A stretch of DNA of 64,000 nucleotides, taken from Humulus lupulus. Taxonomy: Eukaryota; Streptophyta; Magnoliopsida; Rosales; Cannabaceae. Positions 36,835-49,209 of the stretch are shown one piece after another; the first letter of the stretch is position 1; each line of letters starts with the position of its first letter. The stretch is from positions 113,092,903 to 113,156,902 of the forward strand of contig NC_084802.1 of NCBI RefSeq assembly GCF_963169125.1, written 5' to 3'. Made by a program: the position numbers and the translations under genes. Below the pieces are notes generated by a model that ran no database searches, was not told the origin of the DNA, and worked only from the letters and a program-made list of their open reading frames with translations.

Positions 36835-37500
36835 AATAATAAAATATAACTTAAAAAAACAAACAATTTTAATATATACATATTTAACCAATTAAACCCA
36901 AAATTTAAAAAGTTAACAAAATATAAACAAAAATTTACTAAGAATAATCAAACTAAACAATTAATAAAATGAAACTTATACAAAATATATACATTAATAT
37001 ATATATATACTCATTTACATAAGTAAATTCCAAATTAAATTAAATTTTAAAAAAAATTAATAAAAAATAAAAAAATTATAATAAAAAAATTCTAAAAAAA
37101 TTAAATATTAAAATGCAAAGTTTAAACCTAAAACAATTTCATAATCATTAATATAAAATTATTCAAAAATTAAAAATCCGAAATATAGTCAATTTATAAA
37201 AAAAAATCATAAAAATTAATAAAATTACACTTACTTGTGGTAATTGAGCAATGTGAGTTCTTGAAGTAGAAAACCCAAAAAAACCAAGAAAGTTTATGGG
37301 TTTTCAAATTATAATCTTCAAAAATACAAAATCTATACAAAAAATTTGAAAAAAAAACTATATATAAGTTTCATAAATATATATATAAATCATTATTTTT
37401 ACATTAAAATTGAAAAAAAAAAATGGATAAAAACGTACCTAAATGAGTAAAAGTCGGTTGGGGCGCTGCTGGTGTTTGAAGGATACGTTTCTAAAATTTT
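36835..37500. other. AT-rich CACTA interior, no gene seen
   Basis: Long A/T runs without domain similarity; the short ORFs are chance. Confidence 0.6.
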
Positions 37501-37539
37501 TAGGTGAAATGGATCTGTTGGGGACGATGGAGGGTTTTG

Positions 37540-37812
37540 TTTAATATGTGGGCCATTTGCGTCAGTGGCCCATTGACGCAAATGCCTCGTTAGCGTCAGT
37601 GGGCCACTGACGCTGTTAACGGCCCGTTTGCGTTAGTGGGCCACTGACGCAAACGACCACATTAAACAGCGTCAGTGTACGTTATGACGCAATTGCCCCC
37701 TCATTTGTGGCAGTGCCCAAATGTCACAAATGCTAATTTTTGGTCAACAGCGTCAGTCAACTGCGTTGACTGACGCATTTGACTGACACAATTGTCCTTT
37801 TTTGTAGTAGTG
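37540..37812 (-). repeat. Subterminal inverted repeats and terminal repeat of the CACTA element
   Basis: At least three long palindromes (about 37558-37584, 37592-37613, 37629-37652) built on GCGTCAGTG/CACTGACGC, then further GCGTCAGT and TGACTGACGCA words up to the CACTACTACAAA terminus. In En/Spm-type elements such arrays bind the element's regulatory protein and are needed for excision. Confidence 0.85.
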
Positions 37813-38020
37813 GTTGCTGACTATTTTATTCATTACAAATGATCTTAATTCTCTCGTATGCATACAAAATCATATTATCATAAATGAATATGGAATTTTT
37901 TGATATTTATGTATAAATTATTCAAACAATAGTTATGATAATCAAATATAATAAAATTATACTTTTATTTAATTCAATAAAATCGTCTTTTCACATGCTT
38001 TTAGGGCACCAACCCTAACA

Positions 38021-38241
38021 ACAACAAACCTCAAATTGATCTCATTGAAAGGAACGCATGAGGAGTTACCTTCAAGGGTTGTAGAGCAACCATTATTACC
38101 TAGAAGAAGCCAAAGGCTCAAAGAGGTAGGGTCACAAGAAAAAAAAACTCACAAGTGGATATTCTTTACATACTAGAGGGTAATCACAAAGGAGACACTT
38201 GAAAGTATCCAATGGTACTTCAAGTGAAAGATGATCCTAAA
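38021..38241 (+). pseudogene. Copia A linker between integrase and RT
   Basis: NNNKPQIDLIERN, then the Arg/Lys-rich pre-RT segment and MVLQVKDDPK, which in copia elements precedes the T(F/Y).EA..S.D...W..A...E block. It breaks at CTAAA (38237-38241), the target site of L2, and resumes at 42003. Confidence 0.7.
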
Positions 38242-41200
38242 TGAAGCGCACCAAAGTTTTTTTATTTATTCAAATTTTGTGCTTTATTTTATTTAATTGT
38301 TAAGTGTGTGAATTATTTTATTATATGTTTAAATTAATTGTTTGGATTGTTTGGTAGAATTTTTGTGAATTTAATTGTTAATTGTTTATTTATTTATTTA
38401 TTTTAATATGTGAATAATTGAGTTTTAATTGAATGCACCAAGGTGCATGGTAGGTAGTGATACACCCTAGTTATTGAGTGTGTGCATGTGCATGGTTGCA
38501 TGGTGCACTTATGTAGAATTTTCTACACACTTTATAGTTTCCTTATATTAGATTTATTTAATTATTTAATTGAAAAAATAGAAAAAATAAAAGAAAGGGA
38601 GAGTGTGAACATGTGAGCATAGTGGGAAGGTGAGTGATTTCATTCCTATTTTATTTTGGGTAATTTTAGTTAAAAATGGAAGAGGATTTGTCATCTTTAT
38701 CCACTCCCTATTAATATTTTTTCCTTATTAAAATAAATCAAAAATAAAAGAAAATAAATACAAGTAGGAAACTTACCTATTATGTTCATTAGGCTATTTT
38801 GGGCTAAGTTAGAATAAAGAGGCAAGAGAGAAAAGATGAGGTCATTTTTGGTGCTTGAGAACATCGGCCATAGTGAGAGAAAGAGAGAGAGTGGACATGA
38901 GCTAGAGAGAGAAAGAGAGAAGGAAAGGAAGAAGAGAAGAGGAAGAAGGGTAGGGTTTTCCAAAAGACCCGTAGGTATTTGTTCATGTTTTTGTTTCATT
39001 TCCTTAGTCTGGAATTCCATTCCTCTTGAAAGAATCTAAGAGAATATTGGTGGTTTTTCTTTCTTGATGTTCGAAACCCTAGGGAAGTATTTAAGGGGTG
39101 GTGGCCAAATTTGGGTTCATTGATTTCTATCAAAGGAGGTAATGGAACCTCTATTCTTGATTTGGTTCTTATGGTTGTAACCTTTTTATATGTATATTCA
39201 TGGTATGTGTGTATTGTATTGATTATTGATATATGGTGTTATGTGAATCTCTTATTATGAATATTTGTTTTGATCTTCAAATCATAAACATGGTGGTGTT
39301 GATGATATGTTGCCTAAGGTTTTTCCTATGATTTGATGATAGGTATGGTTTGGCTTAAAGATTCTATGTGAAAGCATGCAAGGGTTTTAATTTGTGATAT
39401 ACTAGATATGATGATGGGTGTTTTCATTTTTTTATGAAGGGATGTGATTATTTTGGGCCTAGGGATGGTGTTAAAAGCATGACTGTTTTTTTTTTTTTTT
39501 TTATGTTTTTATGTCAATTAAAGATCTTAGAAACGATTTTTTATAAGATTTTAAATGGGTATATGTTAGTTTTGTTCTCTCTTGGAATACTTGCATGATA
39601 GAAATATGTTAAGAGTTATATTCAATACAAGGCTAAAGATGATTAGGTTGTTTATGATTTGTGAGTATGTTTTGAGGTGGTTTGATGAATTATTGTATGC
39701 TAATGGTAACATTAAAATAATTAAAAGAGGTGTAGAAACATGCTAGGGTTTGTGTGAGAATTGTGTTGATTAAACATGCATGATTAATGTGTGAATTTTG
39801 TGAGACCTGATGAATATGATGAATTTCATGATTTTATATACTTGCTGATTTTGTGTATAAATGATGTCAAATATGATGAGAATAATGTTTTTACATGCTT
39901 AAATAATTTTCCAAGTGCTTTGATGTTTTAAAGAAATTATATGGATTTTTAATATACATTAAAATGATATTTTTACTCAAATAAATACCTACAGTTTTTT
40001 TTTATATATTTTTAGAGAAAATATGAGTTTTTTTTTTTTAAATCAAGATGGTGATTTTTGAAATTATATATTGTTGCTGGAATTTTTTTTGGTAAAATGA
40101 GAAGTTGTCTTTTAAATGAAATGAATTTTGTGTGTATGTTGAAATAAATTAATACCCTAAACTATGTAAATATTAAAAGTGGTATTTTTAATGTAACCAT
40201 GAGTGTTCATTTTTGATAGATATGATTTTCTTCATTTTAATTAAGAAAAATGTTGAGGTAATTTCACTTGTGATTTTTAAATAAATTAAATGGTGGCTGA
40301 AAGTGTAGTTTAATAAATTAAAATTACTTATTTGATTATCACTTATGAATTTATTCTACTTAAAAATTTAGTCTTAAAATAATATAAATAAAATATATTT
40401 TTCCCACACCTAAAATTTTTATTTTTCTCACATGGGTTTGTAATTTTATTAATTTAAATAAAATTGTTATTTTCTAAGGAAACATGATAATTATAAGTAT
40501 TTTAAATAATTTCAAACCTTTATTATTTCTAAGTAATTTAAAAATTATAAATGGATTTATTATTTCTTTAAATGGCTAAATAAATTATTTTTATGAAATA
40601 AAAATAATGTTTTAAAGAGGTTTGATCAACTTAGTGATTTTAAAATAAATAAATAATGGTAAGAAAGTATATTGCCAAATCCTTATTTTGAAAATAATAG
40701 AAATAAACGCGTAGGAATTATCGTTTTTAACATCACTTTTTAACAACATTTCCACATATGCATGTCGCATGCAAATGCACTTTTACGTTAAAAAATGTAT
40801 CTAATATTCAACCATATGATTTTTATTTAAAATCCATGCATGTACACATAGGTATAATTTGCATTATTCTTTTGGTGATTTTATTTGTAATTATGCCTAT
40901 TTAGAAATTACGAGTAGTTTTCACCATGTGTGCAAGGCCCATGCACACATGGGGTATATGAGTTCGGCACAAGAAAGTATTATGTGATGCTAGAAAAAAT
41001 GCTATTTGATTATGGTTATAGGATTGTTGTGAAGTTTGTCACTTTTTGCTTTGCTTGGACCTGAGGTAAGGAAGTTAGATATAATTTTGTTTATTTATGC
41101 TGTTCACGATAAGATTGTTTGTATGATAGAATGTTATGTACGTTGATATGTTTTGTGATATGATGTATGAAATGATATTTTGTGATGATGTTGATAAATC

Positions 41201-42002
41201 ATGAAATTTCCTTTGTGTTGATGTGACTGGATTGTATGTGATTTGAATGTTGTATGATATGTAATGGTTGTTAGCGTGATGAACGCGACACAACAAATGG
41301 GTTACTAAGGATATGAAGACATAACCTGAGTTACTAAGGATATAAAGACGTAACTCATACGGCGGACGCGCCGAGGTTATTCAAGGACCAGAGATCCTAT
41401 TTACCTCAAGATGTGACATGGACAAGTTTGCGGGTCATGTTCACAAAGTTATGATAATAATGCTTATGATGATAACGTTCATGATGATTATGTATATGAT
41501 GATGACGCTTAAGATGATAATGTTTATGATGATGATGGTTATGATAACGATGTTTAGGATGTGTAACGATGTAGGAATATGAACATGTTTTGTGTGTTAT
41601 TTGTACTTCCTTACTGGACTTTTAGCTCACCCCCTTACTTTCCCTTCCAGGTAGCAAATAGGATTTCTCCATGGCACACGTGGTGATGTGGGGAGTACCA
41701 ACATCAAGGTGTGTATGGCGTGGGGGCATCCTATGGACGAGAAAATAATCAGTTTAACGCCAGTTTCTAAAGAATAATGATATGTTTATTTTTTTAACTT
41801 TTCAAAACTTATCAGTGGGACTTGAACTTTAATTATTTTTAAAAACGTTGCATGAAAACTATTATTTTCTTTTTAAACTATTGGGCGCAACTTGCATGTT
41901 TTAGCAAGGCCCCACTGGGATTTTTCATACAATAAATGGCTTTCTTTTTATAAGTTATGAGCATGTAAAAGTTTTACAAGTACTAGATTAGGGTGTTTTA
42001 CA
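38242..42002 (+). repeat. Solo LTR L2 (3761 bp)
   Basis: TGAAGCGCACC...GTGTTTTACA with exact duplication CTAAA (38237-38241 and 42003-42007). Opposite orientation to L1. No coding domain. It has a GA-rich tract (38875-38945), a two-unit repeat of about 28 bp (GTTACTAAGGATAT, 41300-41360) that L1 shares, and the conserved block at 41610-41654, 392 bp from the end. Confidence 0.9.
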
Positions 42003-43509
42003 CTAAAACCTTCCAAGAAGCTAAGTCTTTAAGAGACTCCATATTTTGGAAGGAGGCAATAAATGATGAGATGGCTTCAATTATTTCTAACCACACTTGA
42101 AAAATTGTTGATCTACCACAAGGATCAAACCTAATAGGTTATAAGTGGGTATTTCGAAGAAAATATGTGACCAACCAAGACTTTAAAGTAAGGTTTGTGG
42201 CTAAAGGGCTTAGACAAAAGGAATGTATAGACTATTTTGATACCTATGCATCAGTGGCAGTAACAACTTCAATTAGAATGTTGTTTTCCTTATCATCAAT
42301 ACACAACTAATATGTTCATCAAATGGATGTCAAAACGACATTCTTAAATGGTATTCTCAATAAGGAGGTTTACATGAAACAACCAGAAGGATTTGTTCTA
42401 AAGGGAAATGAACATAAAGTGTGTAGGCTTTTTAAATCATTATATGGCTTAAAAAAAGTGCCTAAATTTGATGAATTGAAAATTTTGATGAAGCCATTGA
42501 TTCAGATGAGTTTAGACACAATAGTGCAGACATTTGCTTATACTCTAAGACTTGTGATGACTATATCATTCTAATGTGTCTATATGTTGATGATATGTTA
42601 ATATTAAGTAATGAAATGAAAGACATAATAGAAACAAATATGTTTACATCTTCAACTTCAAGATGAAAGACATTGACGAGGTTGATACCATACTAGGTAT
42701 GAAAGTTAGAAGAAGTGTGGATGGATATGCCTTAGGTCAAGCTCACGACATCGAGAAGATGTTTGACAAATTTAGTTATCTTAATATCAAAAAGGCAAAC
42801 ACTCCTTTTGATTCAAGTCAAAAGCTTGAAAATAATGAAGGGAGAGTGGTGGCTCAATTAGAGTACGCAAGTGTAATAGGAAGTCTAATGTATGCCGCAC
42901 ATTGTACTGGAGAAGGTTTACTAGCAATCCAAGTATCAAACATTAGAAGATCGTAGAAAGATTTTTCAGATACCTAAAAAGACCAAAGAACTATAGCTCC
43001 AATAATTAAGGTTTCCTAAGATACTTAAAGGATATTGCGACAAAATTTGGATATTTGGTGTAGGAGATAATCTCTCTACAACCGTTTGGGTGTTCATTCT
43101 TGGTAGGGGTGCAGTTTCTTAGGGATCTAAGAAACAAAAATGTATATGTCACTCAACCATGGAATCCGAGTTTGTAGCTTTAGTGGCAACCAAGAAAGAG
43201 GTCGATGGCTTAGAGATCTCGTGATGGAGATACCTAAAACTACATTTTATGTATTGACGATCATGATACATTGATAATCAAGTGTTGATTAGAACTTACA
43301 ATAAGATATATAATGAGAAGTTTATACACATAAGTCTAAGACATGACTACGTGAGAGAATTGATTGATAAGGGTGTCATATCCATTTTGTATGTCAAATT
43401 GTGTGAGAAATTAGCGGATTCATTTACCAAACATCTAGGGAGAAATTTGCTTAGTTCTACAAAGAGTGGAATGAGACTAAAACTCCTTGACAAAAATATT
43501 CTCCAATGA
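42003..43509 (+). pseudogene. Copia A reverse transcriptase and RNase H
   Basis: EAKSLRDSIFWKEAINDEMA, VDLPQGSNLIGYKWVFRRK, then MDVKTTFLNGILNKEVYMKQ (42323 on), the active-site block CLYVDDM (about 42580), MKDIDEVDTILGMKV (42663 on), and RNase H blocks with shifts (TTVWVFILGRGAVS, SLRHDYVRELIDKG) to 43509. Stops at the usual Trp or Gln places and several frame shifts. Closely related to copia B Pol, so the two elements are of one family. Confidence 0.85.
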
Positions 43510-44055
43510 TGGCAACCCAACTCAGAGCTTGTATTCATTGAGTGTAGATTTCAACGGGTAAGATTAAGTTGTTGATAAGGGAATAGTTGACAACATTAAC
43601 AAATTAGAGTCCCATCTAGATGATTTTAATGTTGGTTGCTACCGAACATGAGGGTTAAGCCATATGCTTTCAAAGAAATTAATTTGAAGAACAACAAGAA
43701 TCTCTAAAGGTAGCAAAGATGATGTAATAATTTCAACTATATAAACCTAGAAGTAGCCGCCTCTCAAGAGAGTAGAAGTTTTTTCTTCGGATGGTTCATG
43801 AATAGATAAGCACAAGGCCACAATAGTGCTAAGCGTGCAAAGTGGGAAATACATGAGTAATCAGGTAGAGGTGTGTAGGATACTACAAGATTTATCACTA
43901 GGAATGCTTGGTTCAATTTCTTATGAATACATAACATTTTGATAAAGCTCTATAGTATTTTCACTAAGATAAAGTTCAAACTGAATGATACTTTATTTTA
44001 GTCACTAATATCGTTTAAGTTAGAAGTGGAGGATGTATTTTACCAAGTGGGGGAT
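43510..44055 (+). other. Copia A 3' untranslated region and polypurine tract
   Basis: No ORF. It ends AAGTGGGGGAT (44045-44055) directly before the 3' LTR. Confidence 0.75.
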
Positions 44056-44899
44056 TGTTAGGATTGGTTAAATACACAGTGAAATTAGTTATGCACAAAG
44101 AGGTGCAAAATCATAATGATTTCACTAAAATCAACAAGAGTGGGTTGACTTTTTTTGTAGGCATTATAAAATTATCTCTTTGGGTCCAAAGTGTTACTTT
44201 GGAGTATATAAGAGTACCCAAAATTTTTGTGGAATTTGGAGGAGTTTTGGGCCAATGTATGGGGTCAAAAGTCAGTGCAATAGGCGTTGCATTGCTTATT
44301 GACAGGAATTGCATCGCTTGTCTTTGAACAACCTAGATAAGCTATGCATCGCATGCATACAGATCCGTAGAGTTACGTGTTTTGTCTCCAAAACTTAGTT
44401 TAAAATGATCTATTATCATTGGTTAACACTAATGATAGTTCCTACTATATTTAAAGGATTCATTTGAGACTTTGGTGAATTGGTCACTCTCCACTCTCTC
44501 TCTCTCCCTAAATCCCTATCTCTCATTAACTCACAAAGGTTACTAGTTTTCTCCAAGATCTTCATCAAGAAAGCTTGACTTGTTTGAAGACCAAGAATTT
44601 TTAATCCCAAGACTTATTCCACCATTGTAGTAGCTTCAAGCAATCTCTTATGGGAAGCTAGGAATATCATTTTTTGGACAAAAATTCTATTTTGTCAAGC
44701 CTTCATGTTCATCTCCACTGATTTATTACATTAAATCATAACTTTATGATTTTATGTAACTAGGGTTTCTCTCAAAAAAGGTTATCTCTTTCCCTTTTCA
44801 CAAATTGTGTGATTCTTCAATTGTTTATGAGATTATCTAGAGTTTGATTCCTTTGAATTATCATACTCGAAATCATTTTGATAAGCCATAATCCCAACA
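44056..44899 (+). repeat. 3' LTR of copia A (844 bp)
   Basis: TGTTAGGATT...AATCCCAACA, imperfect inverted ends. TATA box TATATAAG at 44205-44212. A cluster of GCATCGC/GCATTGC words lies at 44275-44365. The 5' partner is outside the window. Not obviously similar to the copia B LTR although the proteins are close. Confidence 0.8.
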
Positions 44900-46400
44900 G
44901 ACTCAATGAGGAGCCTTGCAAAACTTCAGCATCTCGGTTAGCAATGAGAATGTTAAGTCCAATGGTGAAACAGAGATGGCTTGTCCCGAGGAAAATGGCG
45001 CGTTCTGAGGCTAGACTGACCTACGGGACACCCTTAATGCTCATCGATGCAATAAGACCCATGGCACGAGCTCGCCAAGAAAGTTTTGTTAGACCTCGAA
45101 GACATTCTCAACATCCGAGAGATAACCCCACGTAGAGCGCCAACCAAGGCCGCGACCTACTTTGTGCGAAACTAGAGAGCTTGAAGAGCATCATGCTTAG
45201 AATGGCCCGACGACAAGGCCACGACTCCAACTTGGAGGATGAAGATGGGGAGCCGTGCGCTCCTCACATAGTGGAAGCCCCTTTCCCGTAAGGCTTCTAG
45301 ATGTCGTCCATCTTGTCTTTTGATGGCAGCTTGGACCACATTGACCACCTCTCAAAGTTCAACAAGCTGATGTCGATGCACCGCATCTTCGAGGACGCTA
45401 AGTGTCATGTGTTCCCAATAACTCTAATGGGACCAACAGACGAGTGGTTCAAGAAACACTGTTCGGGATCCATTCAGTCGTGGCACCAACTGTCATCTTC
45501 CTTCTGAAGACAGTATACAACAGCTCGGAAGGTGAGCTTCGAGGTCAATGCATCGGCCAACATAAATCAAGGACCCTTTGAGACCCTCAAGGCATATATC
45601 AAACGCTTCAAAGAAGAAGTAGTGAGGACCAAGAGGGTCGACAATGGCCAACAACTGATGGTCATGTAGGTCAGCATCCGCGCGGGGTCCCTGTTGTGGG
45701 ATAACTTCCAGCGGAGAGGATGCCGACGGCTCAACAACTTCATCCGTTTAGCACAAGAATACATCAACTTGGAGGATTCCCAAATTGGAGCGTTTGGAGG
45801 GTTCATCACCGTTCCCACTCTGATAGTAGTTGGCCCCATCGCTTCAGGGATCTAGTATTCGCCATACGCTCCTTTCCAACAAAGTTTAGGGGAGTCCAGT
45901 CCAGTCCGAGCATTTTGCCAACTGGCTTTAGTGTCATGCCGACTGCTGGTTTTAGTGTGGCTCCAATGGGATACAGAGTGGCTCCTACTGAGTACAGTGC
46001 CTTTCAGCCTGCATTCAGTGCTGAAGTTACTGCTCCATCCCAGTCTGCCGCACCCAGTCGGACCCCCAGCAACAGTAGACGTGGGGGAAGGGGCAAGGGC
46101 CAAGAGCTTAAGGGAAATGGGATCACACAGGTTGAACAAGGAGCTACCCTTGGCGAGAAGTATGTCTTGCAGTACTCCGAGTACACTGACTCGGTAGAAT
46201 CCCGTGAGATTTTCTCTGTGGCTACATGACAACATGTTAATTACCGGAACACAACTCATCCGGAGGGACAGGGGAAGGCGAGATCCTGGTAAGTTCTGTC
46301 ATTTTCATCACGATATAGGGCACCGCACCAATGAGTGTTACTAGCTCAAGGATGAGATCGAGAACCTCATCAAGTTTGAAAACCTCCACCAATATGCTCG
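44900..46400 (+). pseudogene. Tat element Gag
   Basis: FDGSLDHIDHLSKFNKLM at 45320 is the typical Tat Gag core (FDG..D..DHL..F); the HVFPITLMGPTDEWFKK and SIQSWHQLSSSF segments follow, then after a stop the TLKAYIKRFKEEV stretch. Near 46280-46370 FCHFHHDIGHRTNECY and LKDEIENLI give the C-x2-H-x4-H-x4-C-like knuckle of this lineage. Stops near 45505 and 45670. Confidence 0.8.
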
Positions 46401-46443
46401 AAGTGGGCCTCGGTAACTTTCAACCCGAGCAGCAGGAATACAT

Positions 46444-47079
46444 GTGCAACCTGCTTCTCCTATATCTTCAAGCCCGGTGCCCATATCTCCATCACAACCG
46501 ATAGAAAACAGGCCCACTCTGGTGAATGGCAGAGTGGGGACCATTTCAGGAGGACCTCACTTGGGGGGCACTTCTAGAGGATCACAGAACCGATATGTGT
46601 GGGCCTTAACTAAATTACCAACCCAGATGCCGTGGATGTCTGACCAAGTCATCACATCTTTCGAGGACAATACTCGGAGAGTTCACTTCCTACACCATGA
46701 CCCTTTAGTGATCGAGAGTCAGGTGTCTAACAAGATGGTGACTAGGATCCTGGTGGACAATGAGAGTTCAATGAATCTCCTGTTTAAGTCCTCTTTCAAG
46801 AAGATCGAGCTAACCACAAGCGACCTATCCCTGTGCACCTTGACTATTTACAGATTCTTGAGAAAGGGTCTCATACCAATGGGCCAAATCAAGTTACCCG
46901 TGACACTGGGGGAAGAGCCTCGTCAGGCCTTCAAGTATTGGACTTTTGTGGTGGTGGACTGTCCCTCTGCGTATAATGCCATTTTATGCCATTCGACCAT
47001 GGTGAAATTCATAGTTGTCACCTCAATTCAGGATCTGTGCTTGAAATTTCTGACAAAGTCAGGAATTGGTACATTTTGA
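46444..47079 (+). pseudogene. Tat element protease
   Basis: 211-codon open run. After a Pro/Ser-rich part: ITSFEDNTRRVHFLHHDPLV, then TRILVDNESSMNLLF, where the usual D-G-G-S active site reads D-N-E-S, so the enzyme would be dead. It ends where the frame changes to the next block at about 47080. Confidence 0.8.
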
Positions 47080-47092
47080 CCAATAACTAGTA

Positions 47093-47960
47093 GTGGTAGT
47101 TGAGACAAGGGACCATGAGCAGTCTCTTCCCAAGAATGTGAAAATGATAGTGGTACTAGCTAAAGAGGCAGATGAGCTAGATCCACGGGTGCAAGAAGAG
47201 AGGGCGGTCGAGCTTATGGAGGAAGTTGACGAGGTGGCTCTCGACGCAGCCACTATTGATAGGAGACCCAAGATTGGAATTTTTTTTGAGGAGAAAGTCC
47301 AAAACTCACTCCTAGCCTTCCTTCGATAGAACTAGGATGTCATCGCCTTGTGTCATTCAAACATGATAGGCATTGACCCAAATATCATTTTCCATGCCTT
47401 GAATGTCGATCCAAACGTCGCTCCAATCCAACAGAAGTGGAAGACGTTTGACCAGACTAGAGCGCAAGCCCTAAAAGTGGAGGTGGGAAAACTGATTGCG
47501 AGCGGTTTCATCTGGAGCGCACAGTATCCCAAGTGGGTATCCAATCTGATCCTCGTGCCTAAGCCCAACGACACCTGGAGGACCTCCATAGACTTCTTTG
47601 ACCTGAATAAGGCCTGTCCTAAGGACTGCTTTCCACTGCCAAAGATTGATCAGATGGTTAATGGCACCTCAAGGTATGGGCTTTTGTTCTTCATGGACAC
47701 GTACTCTAGGAATAATCAGATTTCCATGCATGTCACGGACCAAGAGCATGCCAGCTTCTGAACGGACAAGGGAGTTTACTACAATAAGGATAAGCCCTTC
47801 GGGCTAAAGAATGTTGGGGCCACCTACCAAAGGCTCGTGAATCAAATGTTGAAGGAGCAGTTGGGATAGAATATGGAGGTGTATATGGACGACATGGTAG
47901 TGAAGTCATGAATGACCCCCGACCATGTGAGGCATCTCACAGAATGAAGTTAAATCCTCA
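47093..47960 (+). pseudogene. Tat element reverse transcriptase
   Basis: Acidic linker (47093-47329) then HSNMIGIDPNIIFHALNVDP, SFIW-like thumb entry, DFFDLNKACPKDCFPLPKID (47590-47650), KPFGLKNVGATYQRLVNQML, and the active site VYMDDMVVKS (47879-47908). Stops near 47330, 47760, 47868 and 47908. About 60 codons are missing after the YMDD block before KLNPQKC. Confidence 0.88.
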
Positions 47961-49140
47961 AAAGTGCACGGTTGGCCTCGCCTCAGAAAAATTCCTAGGC
48001 TTCATCGTTAGTGCTTGGGGAAAAGAATCAAACTCCGAAAAGAATAAAGCCCTAATCGACATGCCATCCCCATGGATTCATAAGGATGTCCAAAGCCTGA
48101 CTGGGAGGATTGCTTCCCTGAGTCGTTTTGTCTCCAAGGCGACGAACAAGTGCATCCATCCCATTCTTTAATATCCTTAGAAGAGGATAAAGGTTTGAAT
48201 GCATAAAGGAATGTGAGCTAGCATTATAGCAATTGAAGGCTCATATTGCAAACCCTCCTATCCTATCAAAACCTGTGGACAAGGAACCCCTTTTACTCTA
48301 CATGGTTGTATCTGAGAATGTCATCAGTGCCACCTTAGGTCACAAGAAGGGCCGTGTCCAGCACCCCATGTACTATGTTAGCAAATGGCTTCTCGGAGTA
48401 GAAACTAGGTACCCGCTAATGGAGAAGTTGACCTTCTGCCTGATGGTAGCATCTCAGAAGCTAAGGCCCTACTTCACGGCGCATCCCATCAGGGTCCTCA
48501 CGAACCACCCCTTGCGGCAAGTCCTCCAAAAAATTTAGTCAACTAGAAGACTCCTGAAGTGGGCTGTCGAACTTAGTCAGTTTGACATTGCTTATATTCC
48601 AAGGATGGCACTAAAGGGGCAGGCACTGGCAGATTTCATCTCCGAGTGCACGAGAAGTCATGAAGGACCTATGGACATCCCTATAGGTGGGCCCGTGTGG
48701 AAGCTATATGTCAGTGGGTCGTCAAATGAAAATGGGGCTAGGGCAGGTCTCATATTTGTGTCCCCCGAAGGGCACATGATCCACATTGCCCTAAGATTTG
48801 GGTTCGACACCTCCAACAATGAAGCAGAGTATGAGGCGCTGATTGTTGGGCTTCGAGTTGCGCTTGAGCTTAAGTCTGAGGGCCTTAAGATTTTCAGTGA
48901 CTCACAGCCAGTAGTTAATTAGGTACTCAGGGAGTACCAGACTTGAGGAATGAAAATGGTCGCTTACCTAGCAAAGACCCAAGAGATACTGCATGGCTTT
49001 AGAAAATTCATAATTCGACAAGTGCCTCGGGAATAGAACTCGAATGTTGATGCCCTGACCATGCTCTCAACCACCAAGGATGCTAAACTAATAAATGTAG
49101 TCCCCAATGACTACTTGTCTTCTCCGAGCATCTTAGCGCT
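47908..49140 (+). pseudogene. Tat element RT connection, RNase H and second RNase H
   Basis: KLNPQKCTVGLASEKFLGF and LTGRIASLSRFVSKATNKC close the RT. 48233-48538 gives the first RNase H-like part (PMYYVSKWLLGVETRYPLME, LRPYFTAHPIRVLTNHPLRQ). 48605-48922 holds the archaeal-type RNase H (ADFISEC, WKLYVSGSSNENGARAGLIF, NNEAEYEALIVGL, FSDSQPVV); the first catalytic Asp (LYVDG) is replaced by LYVSG. Further decayed sequence to about 49140. Confidence 0.82.
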
Positions 49141-49209
49141 CGAGGAAGTGGAGGCGATCTAGCCCTAGGACGGGTGGATGGAACCGATAATTAGATACCT
49201 CATCTTAGG

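Larger units (their letters stand above)
34806..37812 (-). mobile_element. Truncated CACTA (En/Spm-like) DNA transposon
   Basis: The right end carries the canonical terminal CACTACTACAAAAAAGG (minus strand, from 37812), followed inward by subterminal repeats of the GCGTCAGTGGGCCACTGACGC type. Inside is a first-exon-like ORF with a transposase-associated domain, then AT-rich DNA with tandem repeats and a solo LTR. No transposase catalytic domain and no second terminal repeat are seen; the left edge (about 34806) is set by where similarity to the 62169 LTR resumes. A deletion derivative. Confidence 0.8.
33016..38020 (-). repeat. Solo LTR of a 2-kb family, interrupted by a CACTA element
   Basis: Plus strand TGTTGGTATT...ACCCTAACA. 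Flanks ATAAC (33011-33015) and ACAAC (38021-38025) differ at one base and probably are a mutated 5-bp target duplication. The two LTR parts, 33016-about 34805 and 37813-38020 (about 2.0 kb together), match in reverse complement to 62169-64000. No coding domain in the LTR part. Whether the family is copia or gypsy is not settled from the LTR alone; the conserved gypsy block is not seen. Confidence 0.75.

Noticed and set aside
45720..46229. 169-codon ORF on plus strand and 135-codon ORF on minus strand
   Set aside because: Frame-shadows of the decayed Tat Gag region; the Gag reading is supported by flanking motifs.
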